From Flammeovirgaceae bacterium (GTDB lineage: Bacteria; Bacteroidota; Bacteroidia; Cytophagales; Cyclobacteriaceae), in contig JADJMA010000032.1 of the NCBI GenBank assembly GCA_016709845.1, positions 1 through 10,829 on the forward strand: a DNA stretch of 10,829 bases. The letters run 5' to 3'. Shown here piece after piece: positions 1 to 7,215 of this stretch; the first letter of the stretch is position 1, and each line of letters begins with the position of its first letter. The position numbers and the translations under genes are program-made. The notes under the pieces are model-generated. The model searched no databases. It saw only the letters and a list, made by a program, of their open reading frames with translations, and had not been told where the DNA came from.

Positions 1-981
1 ACTACGGCTACAATACGATGTAGCAATTTATTTCTCACTGCATTAATAACAGACATTTTGTTCTTGCCCTCTTCGACCTTACGCTGATAATATTCATGTA
101 GCTCAGGATTATGTTGCACACTGCTGATCGCTGCCATGTGCAGCACTCGTTTCAATTCTCCATTAGCAAATTTTGATACGCCCGTCTTTCCTCTAATCGA
201 TGTGCCACTCTCACTAAACAAATGGTGCTACCCCACTATAGCATGCCAGCTTACGGCTATCAGCCAATCGGTTGAACCCATGGGTATAAACCAATAACAT
301 AGCGGCCAGTACTTTTCCTACTCCTTTTATGGATATCATTAAATCATACTTCTGCTTGAGCGATTCATCTTCGCTGATGTAACTGAGGATCTGTTCATCT
401 ACTTTATCCAAACTCTTTTCAAGTCCACGGATAGCTTCCCGGTTTACCTTGTCTATTACTTTTGCATTGGAAGCATCAAACTGTTTAAGCTCTTCGGCAC
501 TAGTGCGTAAACTTTGAAGAGCCTTCATCAATCTCCTCCTGTTGGCTTGAAGATCTTTCAATTTCTCCAGCATCAACACGCTGATTTGCATAATTTCGGC
601 CTTGTTCTGATACACATAGGCATAGCGGGCTATCCGTTGCGCATCAATCTTATCTGACTTGCCTCGCACCAAACCCTGGCTGCGTTTGATCTGCAAAGAG
701 CTCTCCAGCCAAACTTGCACCTCGCGACTGAGTAAGTAATGAACTAACAGGCGGGTATACAACCCCGTATGCTCCATACAACACAGGGTATGCTGATCAC
801 ACTCGCATTGCATTTGTTTACACCAAGCCTTCAGGTGCCTGAACCCAGACAAGTTGTTGTGAAACTTACTTTCGAACAACTGACCATCAGCTTGCCGGAT
901 GAGGCAGGCGTCAATACTTTCTTTGGACACATCGATGCCCTGGATCCACAAGTACGGTTGATTTTCCACTGACTTTTCCAT
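1..981 (-). CDS. IS110-family transposase (DEDD/RuvC-like plus Tnp domain), frameshifted, C-terminus off window
   Basis: This recombinase excises and inserts the element, guided by a bridge RNA. The N-terminal RuvC-like DEDD domain shows GIDVSK (about residues 15-20), MEHTG (about 69-73) and KSDKIDAQRIARYA (about 108-121), which supply the acidic residues. A coiled-coil-like linker follows, then the helix-hairpin-helix motif ISIKGVGKVLAAMLL and the Tnp domain (CYSGVAPFV, then YESGTSIRGKTGVSKFANGE) with the likely catalytic serine. The frame breaks at base 214: removing one extra C on the plus strand turns the stop into V-Y-E-S-G and restores the conserved motif through to base 1. The start at 981 (MEKSVENQ) fits family N-termini. 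The frameshift is probably a sequencing error. The family assignment is very secure; activity is unknown. Confidence 0.93.
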
Positions 982-1010
982 AACTTTTTGGTTTAGTAAT
1001 TATTAATAAA

Positions 1011-1201
1011 GTGAGCATCAGATCGAAACCTTTATAATAGGCCCGTAGCCTTGAATATCTATTTGATCCCTTCTCACAACTTTAAATTAGCAGCCGGACT
1101 GAATCGTTTGATAAGTCGCAACACTTAGTTGGCGGCATAGGGCTCCGGCTGCTTTTTTTGTGGATAAGATGGATAACCGAAGCGGTAATCCACTTACCAC
1201 A
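1011..1201 (-). ncRNA. Candidate IS110 bridge RNA (5' stem-loop, target-binding loop, donor-binding loop)
   Basis: Read on the minus strand, three hairpins follow one another. (1) 1201-1159: TGTGG(A)TAAG and TGGATAACCG arms closing on a three-base AAG loop, about 19 pairs with one bulge on each side of the TAAG segment and one mismatch. (2) 1153-1089: a perfect 10-bp stem AGCAGCCGGA/TCCGGCTGCT enclosing a large internal loop (16 and 13 nt strands) around a 5-bp apical stem TAAGT/ACTTA. (3) 1077-1011: stem GTGAG/CTCAC, then GATC/GATC, then an internal loop (13 and 14 nt strands) around apical stem AGGC/GCCT. Size (about 190 nt), order and position just upstream of the transposase match the described IS621 bridge RNA. 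Exact ends and transcription are inferred. Confidence 0.62.
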
Positions 1202-1243
1202 CAAAAGTTACTACAACTATTGTAAATTATGATGAAACGAATC

Positions 1244-1260
1244 TAAAGGTTAGCGGTCAT
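1244..1260. other. Probable IS110 left-end / target junction
   Basis: TAAAGGT at 1244-1250 is the reverse complement of ACCTTTA at 1028-1034, which sits in the 3' guide strand of the putative donor-binding loop. GTTAGCGGTCAT at 1249-1260 resembles GTTGGCGGCAT at 1128-1138, the 5' guide strand of the putative target-binding loop. Together they place the junction near 1248/1249 and identify GTTAGCGG as the flanking target. The matches are short and were found after looking. Confidence 0.45.
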
Positions 1261-1333
1261 TGTAGAGCGACCGTCCGAACAATTGAACAGACAGACAAAA
1301 ATTAAATAAACGAAACATAAGAAAGTAAATAGT

Positions 1334-1949
1334 ATGAGTAAAATAATATTTGACAGCGGAATATCACTTGACGGATTTTTTGCAGGAGACAACAGAAGTC
1401 CTAAAAACCCTATGGGTGGAGTTTCAGGACAAATTCATTCGTTGATGTTTAATCAAAAAGCTTTTTGGGAATATCTTGGATTTGAAGGAGGAAAAGAAGA
1501 CAGTGCTGACGGAAAATATATTCGAGAAACAATCAAGAACGGGTGCATTCATAATGGGCAAACGAATGTTTGAAGAAGGCGAAGCGAGTTGGCCAAATGA
1601 CCTTTACAAAGCAGACGTATATGTATTAACACACGAAAAACGAGAACCTTGGGTTCAAGAAGGCACGACAACTTTTACTTTATAAACGATGGAATTGAAA
1701 GTGCGTTAAACAAGGCAAAACAATCCAAAGGGAAAGACATTAGAATACAAGGTGGTGCAAATACAATCCAACAGTTTTTGAATGCAGGACTCGTTGACGA
1801 ATTTTTTATTCATATTGCACCAGTCTTTTTAGGTAGCGGAATTAGACTTTTTGACGACATTAACAAAGACAAATATGACTTACAAATTTCAGAGGTTATA
1901 CCTTCCGACTTGACAACACATTTAAGATACAAACTGACAAAAAAAATAG
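1334..1949 (+). CDS. RibD C-terminal / dihydrofolate reductase-like protein, frameshifted
   Basis: The product resembles the small stand-alone RibD_C/DHFR-fold reductases common in cassettes and mobile regions; its substrate is unknown. The start MSKIIFDSGISLDGFFAG is the typical first strand and loop. Later segments in order are RTGAFIMGKRMFEEGE, VYVLTHEKREPW, then DIRIQGGANTIQQFLNAGLV, DEFFIHIAPVFLGSGIRLF and THLRYKLTKK, which form the usual C-terminal half. The frame moves from 2 to 3 near 1530-1540 and back at the T run 1673-1676, where one added T gives TTTFYFIND. Reconstructed length is about 205 residues, normal for the family. The gene runs on into the VOC gene only because of an 8-A tract at 1939-1946; with seven A it would stop TKK-TAG. 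No good Shine-Dalgarno precedes the start. Confidence 0.85.
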
Positions 1950-1957
1950 AGTTGGAT

Positions 1958-2440
1958 ATGGCTAAAAGTAAATTAATAGAAATGAACAACGTTGGTGTCG
2001 TTGTAGAAAACCTTGACAATGCAATTTCATTTTTTACAGAAATCGGACTGACACTTGAAGGACGAGCAATGGTTGAGGGCGAATGGGCTGGTCAGGTTAC
2101 AGGACTTGGAAATCAGTCGGTAGAAGTTGCTATGATGGTAACACCAGACGGACACAGCCGACTTGAAATTTCAAAATTTCTAACACCTAAAACTATTTCA
2201 GACCACAGGACAGCACCAGTTAACTCTCTCGGTTATCTTCGTGTTATGTTCAGGGTTGACAACCTTGACGAATTACTAAGCCGACTTAGAAAACGAGATG
2301 TTGAGATTGTTGGTGAAGTAGTAAACTATGAGAACATTTATAAACTCTGCTACATTCGCGGGACAGAAGGACTACTCGTTGGTTTAGCGGAACAACTTGG
2401 CAATAAAACTGCGGCAGACATTTTGGAAAGCAATGAGTGA
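1958..2440 (+). CDS. VOC-family (glyoxalase/bleomycin-resistance-like) protein
   Basis: This is a 160-residue vicinal-oxygen-chelate fold protein with the usual paired beta-alpha-beta-beta-beta modules. The first starts at NNVGVVVENLDNAISFFTEI (about residues 10-29), the second at LGYLRVMFRVDNLDELLSRL (about 90-109). The GLLVGLAEQLG end is the typical last strand. Candidate metal-site positions include the H in DGHSRLEISKF and the E in the same segment. Members include glyoxalases, dioxygenases and antibiotic-binding proteins, and sequence alone does not say which. The ATG at 1958 is preferred because the fold starts right after it. The reading frame is also open upstream into the reductase, but that fusion depends on one base of a homopolymer. 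It would be co-transcribed with the reductase. Confidence 0.85.
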   Translation: MAKSKLIEMNNVGVVVENLDNAISFFTEIGLTLEGRAMVEGEWAGQVTGLGNQSVEVAMMVTPDGHSRLEISKFLTPKTISDHRTAPVNSLGYLRVMFRVDNLDELLSRLRKRDVEIVGEVVNYENIYKLCYIRGTEGLLVGLAEQLGNKTAADILESNE

Positions 2441-2453
2441 AAAAGAACAACGA

Positions 2454-2590
2454 ACCGCTAACACGGGTTTTGCGTCAGGCGGGGTGACATGCAAACTTGG
2501 AGCTTTGTGCTTCTATTCAAGTTCAGTACAGGTTGACAGTTTGGTGCTCCGAAACCCGCCCCGACGCAAAGCCGCCAAACGTTGTGGCCA
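2454..2590 (+). repeat. attC-like imperfect palindrome 1
   Basis: This is a 137-base imperfect palindrome between the VOC gene and the TM2 gene. TTTGCGTC (2469-2476) pairs with GACGCAAA (2563-2570), and GGCGGG (2478-2483) pairs with CCCGCC (2555-2560). Unpaired A2477 lies opposite CC at 2561-2562, which recalls the extrahelical bases of attC sites. AACTTG (2494-2499) and CAAGTT (2518-2523) form an inner hairpin. The left end ACCGCTAAC closes cassette 1, and the right end GTTGTGGCCA (2581-2590) opens cassette 2. Short ORFs that run across it are not credible genes. Confidence 0.6.
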
Positions 2591-3173
2591 ATGCCCGCGG
2601 TCATTTTGACAACCGACAGGACTATATGAACAAATAAATGATGAAAATATGAAATCGAAAACAGTAGCGTACTTGTTATGGTTCTTCTTTGGACTTTTGG
2701 GATTTCATAAATTCTATCTTGGAAAAGTTGAATTGGGATCATCTACATGTTCACGTTAGGACTATTCTTTATCGGTTGGTTTATTGACCTTTTACGTTAG
2801 GCACAGGGGTTGACACCTACAATGCTTTATTAATGGGACGGACTAATACTAAAAATACCAATACAAACACAAACAACATTGTGGTAAACGTACCGGGACA
2901 ACAAGGACTAACAAATATTTCAGACCAATTGCACAAACTTGCTGACCTAAGGGACAAGGGAATTTTGACTGAATCTGAATTCAACGCACAAAAAGCAAAA
3001 CTATTAAGTTGACATGGGACAAAGAATAAAGACTGAGTTGGAGGGCACTGGCCACAACAAAATGTTTGCGCAATGGGGGGGTTCAGTGTAAGTTCAAAGT
3101 GCTATCTTCGTTCAACGTTTGGTCACGTGGACAGGGCACCGCTTCGAAAGCCAGCCACGTTTCATACACAAAC
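2581..3173 (+). mobile_element. Cassette-like unit 2 (TM2-SHOCT protein)
   Basis: The unit opens with GTTGTGGCCA (2581-2590), and the exact 10-base reverse complement TGGCCACAAC recurs at 3049-3058, 37 bases after the TM2 stop codon. This is the same start/R'' complementarity as in unit 1 but with a different sequence, so it is not simply one repeated element. One plus-strand gene and a following palindrome complete the unit. The inferred crossover at its far end is the CAAACGTTG at 3169-3177. Confidence 0.55.
2649..3012 (+). CDS. TM2 domain protein with C-terminal SHOCT motif, frameshifted
   Basis: This is a small membrane protein. The N-terminus MKSKTVAYLLWFFFGLLGFH followed by KFYLGK is a TM2 domain: the first transmembrane helix and then the conserved turn. 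The second helix appears after a frame change at the G run 2735-2737 (GIIYMFTLGLFFIGWFIDLF). A second change at the T run 2790-2793 restores TLGTGVDTYNALLMGR. A linker rich in Asn and Thr (about 15 residues) leads to a SHOCT motif, QLHKLADLRDKGILTESEFN, then the last residues AQKAKLLS and the stop at 3010-3012. Reconstructed length is about 120 residues. TM2 and SHOCT co-occur in many bacterial proteins of unknown role. Both frameshifts are single-base and look like homopolymer errors. It is the only gene of cassette unit 2. Confidence 0.85.
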
Positions 3174-3179
3174 GTTGAA
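3049..3179 (+). repeat. attC-like imperfect palindrome 2, with nested hairpin
   Basis: The left end TGGCCACAAC pairs with the start of cassette 2. GTTTGCGCAATG near 3065-3076 is partly complementary to CATACACAAAC at 3163-3173. Within it, TTCAACGTTTG (3111-3121) is an exact 11-base inverted repeat of CAAACGTTGAA (3169-3179), and ACGTGG (3125-3130) pairs with CCACGT (3155-3160). The inner element starts with GTTCAAC (3110-3116), a perfect RYYYAAC box, and ends in GTTGAAA, six of seven in GTTRRRY. It could be one long site or two overlapping ones. It ends 3 bases before the helicase stop codon on the other strand, so it might also act as a terminator hairpin. Confidence 0.55.
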
Positions 3180-3182
3180 ACT

Positions 3183-6100
3183 CTATGACGGCAGAGTTAG
3201 CTTTAAATTCGAAATAACCTCCAGATTCAAAAACTTACTAATCTCATTAAAGAATTTATCCGGGTCTTGCCAGTAGTTACGACTATACACGCGGAGAGAA
3301 GCCCAATGTTTATGTTCAAGTAATTGTGGCGTTAGTGCATGATCGGACTTGGCACTTAAACTCTGATAGTAATAATTGTCATCTGTAAGAACCGCCCCGA
3401 GTAACCGGGTGCAACCTTATACGCGGTGAGGTCATAGAACGGAAGCTTATTGTTTTCGATAGCATAATCGGGCCATTTTTCTGCCGCCCATTTTTTATTT
3501 CACTTTTGAGATTGCGTGTCACCCGTTTACTTGTTTCCAAATGCGTGTACGGTTCGAAAGATCCTTTGGATACCGACTGCGCAAACTGCAGATATTTTTT
3601 TAGAAGCTTTGGGCCTTCATTCACCGTTTCTTCAACATGCAGTTGTTCGGGCCAAAAGCTGGTTACTACAATTACTTTTTCGCGTGCCCGACTTACAGCT
3701 ACATTTAATCGATTCTCGCCTCCGGCCAGGTTCAAGCTGCCAAACTGAGCCCGCACGTTTCCGTTTTTGTCGGGTGCATAGCCCACAGAGAAAATAATGA
3801 TATCGCGCTCATCCCCTTGCACATTTTCAATGTTTTTAACGAATACATTTTCAGGAATATTTCCCACAATCTTTTCGATAGCATCGAGCACGGCAAATTG
3901 CTGCGGAGCATTAAACGTAATCACACCAATTTCTTTATTGACCGCACTCTTAATTAGCTGATCGATTAAGGTGGCAATATAATCGGCTTCGGGTTGATTG
4001 ATATTGTTCTCCCAACTACCCTCAATTCGCTCGAACTGGATAGAAGGTTCATCGCTGTTCATCGCCTTCATATCAGGCAACAACTGTAAGTCTCCACCAT
4101 AAAAATGTTGGTTCGAGAAATCGATAATTTCTAACGACTTGCTTCGATAGTGACCCATTAGTTGTACATTCATGAGATAGCGACTACCTAAATCGAGCAG
4201 CGAATCGATTTCCGTATCGGGATCAGTTTCGTCTACTTCCTGCCACCGGGTTTGGTATACGTCTCCGGGCTTTAGTTGCATGGCATCTCCCGCAACCAAA
4301 GCTTGCTTACCACGGTATAACGCGGGGATGCCCCGCTCGGCAAAACACTGGGAAGCTTCATCAAAAATAACGAGGTCAAATAAGTCTTTCATCGGAAAGA
4401 TAGCCGAGACTGATTCTGGTGAAGCAAGCCAGCACGGCATTACTTTAAAAATCTCTTCTTCAAACTCCGAAATCAGTTTTCGAATGGGCCATACTTTTTT
4501 CTTTTTTGAGGTTTGATGAAGAAGGTCCCGATAGGTTACCCGGTTATTGAGTCGGTTAAATTTCAGATCGTCCACAACCTTTTCGCGGGCACGCATTATA
4601 ATTATCTCTTCACTTATATTTTGTTTTTCGGTAAGCAAATCGCGCAACTCGTTTTCCAACAAATTTATTTTTCCTGATGACACCATGCGAAGTTCCGGAC
4701 TCCTCACTTCAAGATGTTCAATCCACGCAAGGGAAAGACTATTAACGAAGAGACCTTTAATCAGATATTCATCCCAGCTCTGGGTTTGCTCATGCAGTTT
4801 ATTTAAGATCGAACGCTCATCACCGGTTAGGCTTTCCTGTAGGATATCAAACTCGCAAAGGGCATCAAAATCTGCTTTCAGATTTTCAGTTAGTTTTTGA
4901 GAAAAGCCAGGCTGCTGGGTAATGTAATTTATCTGTGCAGCCGTAAGGTAGTTCGTCCAGGCGGTGCGAAGCGTTGGTAAGGAGGCCAATTGCGCGTAGA
5001 GTGTGTCGAGCTTTTGTTTGAAGGCGTCTGCGGAAAGCTTTACTGGATTGATTATATTTTTAATTCCACGAATTCAAATGAAATTTAGTTTGGCTTGTAA
5101 AGCGAAGTGCTGATCGGCAAACCATCGGATGAACTCTTTTGATCCAATGTTTCCGGAACATTTTTTAGCCAGGTCTTCGCCTTGAGTTTGGAAAGATTGT
5201 GTTCCAGATTCAATCTGCTGTCAGTTTTTTCTCTAAAGTTTTAAAACCTTGCTCATTGCTTTCCAGATTATTTTGAACAAGCGCGCTTGATTAAAAATTA
5301 GTCCTTTGAAAATAATTCCCAACGCACCAGGCCGATAAGACTTTGCGCAGCTTTCATACTTGGTAGAATGCTTTGAAGAGTGTTTTCAATTGAAAGGCGT
5401 AGGCTTGTGGGCCCAATATCGGTGAAGCAACTCATCGATTTTTTCAATGTTCGACAGCCAGAGCGAACTGGTTTCCTCATCTTGCTCGGGCACCATGCTT
5501 TTGAAAATAATGGTAGACTAATTCCCTGCTCGATTAATGTTTTAATCTCCTGCACCTGTGGTTCCATTTCAATGAGCGCTGCGTATTGTCCCCAATCTAA
5601 TCGGGTACCAAAGTTCTCCATGGAGTATTCTGATAATGAATTGAAATAATTCGTTACATCCTGAATGCTCTTTTTTATTTTGGGTTCATCGAGACTCTAA
5701 AAGAACTAAAAGACTTCCGGTCTTTCCACGGGTACTCATTTCGGTTAAGGTTTACGGCATAATGAACGTATGAATTTAATTTGCGGAGAAAGTCAGGGAG
5801 CGTATCAAAACGGAAGTGTTGAAACTCTTGCTTAAGATTGATTATCTCTTGTGTGGGATCGGATTGCAAATAAAGTTTCTTTGATAGTTGTTCCGCAGGC
5901 CGTCACATCAAACAAAGCTCTTAAAACTTTCCAATTCTTCAGTAATTTGGTCAATGCGATGACTGAGTTGTAAAAAACTTACGCTCCAATTGAATGGCAT
6001 CGATGCTGATATTTTTGGATTTGTATTCGTCAACACGTTCAATTTGTTGCGCTATTTTTGAATAGATTTCTTTACGGTCATTTTTAAAATCATGAACTAA

Positions 6101-7205
6101 GGCCAGATATTCACTGAGTTGGCGGGCTTTCAATCTTGAAAAAACCACATCCAACGCAGCCCGTTTCTGACATACTACTAAAACGCGTTTGCCGGAGGCG
6201 AGTGCATCCCCAATCAGATTACAGATAAGCTGTGATTTTCCCGTACCGGTGGGCCTTGTACAACCAGAGAGTGTCCGAGCTTAGCAGCCTTAAAAGCATT
6301 TCTTGCCAAACATCTTGCGGAAAGGCTGTATAAACTTTTCTTCTTTAATCTCCTGCAAAAAATTATTTGTGTTGGACTTCGCTTCAGCAGAAGATCGCAC
6401 CTGAAAGAACTCTTCAAGGTCTTGAATAGAATCGCTGTCTAATAATTTTAAATAATCGGGAACAAGCGAAGAGCCTGCCTGTGGGAAAATACCCATGACC
6501 GCTTTAGGAAATAGTTTTAGTTCGCCATTCTTTAAGCCTTCGTCAAATTCTTCACGTTTTATATTAACAAAGTTGGTCAGTTCCCCGCTGGGTAATTATC
6601 AGGATTGAAATGAATTTCCAGTTGACTCTTTTCAAGTATTTGGTAAAGGGCAGTTTTAAAGGCCGTGTTTTCCCGGTCGATTTCTTCAAACGTTTCTTCC
6701 AGCAGCGATTCGTCTGGCTTTATTTTATTGTAAAAGGCATAAGCCAATAGAAATGATTTATTAAATGTAATGCCTGCCTCTTCGCGTGGTTCCAAAATCC
6801 ATTGGTTGTTCTGTATTTTAAGTGAGACCGGAAAAAATAAGAGAGGACAGCGCACCAGCGTGCCATCCATAAATTTTCCCTGCACAATAGGCCAGCCCAC
6901 ATGCAGATCTTGCGAACCGCGTTCTTCAAAAATTAGCTGATCGATGCGTTGAAGCTTCTTTAATTTTTTACTGGCTTCGTTAGCGGCCTCCATACGGGTG
7001 TCTAATACCGTGCAGATTGACTTTTGCTTTTCGGCAATCAGTGCTTTAATAATAGAGAAGGCATTCTCGCCATTCAACTGACTTAATTCCTGAATATCAA
7101 GAAATTGCTCTGATAAGCGGGGCAAAATAATGAGCGATTATTACCCGAAAGATTTGTCAGTCTTCGCAAGTAGGTGGTCAATATTTTTTTGTTGGGCTGT
7201 AGCCA
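3183..7205 (-). CDS. DUF4011-like SF1 (Upf1-like) helicase with C-terminal nuclease-like domain, many frameshifts
   Basis: This is a very large (about 1,340 residues) superfamily 1 helicase. The N-terminus (YLRRLTNLSGNNRSLFLPRL, near 7170-7110) looks like a DUF4011 start. Walker A GPPGTGKSQ is rebuilt at about 6233-6255, followed by VLVVCQKRAALDVVFSRL. Motif II DEASQ is at 4348-4362, then GDAMQLKPGD. GHYRSKSLEIIDFSNQHFYG, VQGDERDIIIFSVGYAPD (3802-3822 for the core) and NVAVSRARE (3679-3705) are the C-terminal helicase motifs. The tail (PFYDLTAYK, AVLTDDNYYYQS, RVYSRNYWQDPDKFF) matches the layout of REase_MTES_1575/Vsr-type nuclease domains, but the usual E-x-D is not evident, so it may be degenerate. 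At least 14 single-base frame changes are needed; 3500-4990 is intact. The start is uncertain: GTG 7205 or a TTG near 7170. It begins about 10 bases after the preceding gene. Confidence 0.85.
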
Positions 7206-7215
7206 CACTAAGGAT

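Larger units (their letters stand above)
1..1248 (-). mobile_element. IS110-family insertion sequence, partial (left end plus most of transposase)
   Basis: The element is recognised from its DEDD transposase and from a structured non-coding stretch of about 267 bases between the transposase start (981) and about 1248. In the IS110 group this 5' non-coding end (LE) encodes the bridge RNA. No terminal inverted repeats are seen, which is normal for the family. The right-hand boundary is placed at 1248/1249, give or take about 2 bases, because cassette sequence starting GTTAGCGG begins there and the donor-loop guide matches the bases just inside. The other end lies beyond the window start. The boundary is inferred, not proven. 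Confidence 0.75.
1249..2580 (+). mobile_element. Cassette-like unit 1 (RibD/DHFR-like reductase plus VOC protein)
   Basis: The unit begins with GTTAGCGGT (1249-1257). Its exact reverse complement ACCGCTAAC recurs at 2454-2462, at the start of an imperfect palindrome. In integron cassettes the bases right after the upstream crossover are complementary to the R'' box of the cassette's own attC, and that is the relation seen here. The two genes lie on the plus strand with the palindrome 3' of them. About 75 bases (1258-1333) separate the boundary from the first start codon. They are AT-rich and hold no clear promoter. No integrase is visible. The boxes depart from the canonical RYYYAAC/GTTRRRY consensus, so 'attC-like' is the safe term. 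Confidence 0.55.

Noticed and set aside
769..972. Plus-strand ORF of 67 codons
   Set aside because: It is antisense to the well-conserved IS110 DEDD domain and shows no domain of its own.
1089..1159. GC-rich stem followed by seven T on the plus strand, resembling a rho-independent terminator
   Set aside because: The loop is 45 bases long with its own internal stem, no plus-strand gene precedes it, and the stem is better explained as the target-binding loop of a minus-strand bridge RNA. A secondary insulating role is not excluded.
2397..2742. Short ORFs on both strands across 2397-2609 and 2458-2742
   Set aside because: They run through the attC-like palindrome and the start of the TM2 gene; their translations are low-complexity or basic and match no family.
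1334..3012. True pseudogene status of the reductase and TM2 genes
   Set aside because: Single-base homopolymer changes restore full-length conserved proteins, and the same error pattern affects every region, so sequencing error is the simpler explanation.
3073..3276. Plus-strand ORF of 67 codons
   Set aside because: It overlaps palindrome 2 and is antisense to the helicase C-terminus.
3506..4900. Several plus-strand ORFs (3506-3797, 4280-4516, 4547-4900)
   Set aside because: All are antisense shadows of the intact helicase core, whose motifs are unmistakable on the minus strand.
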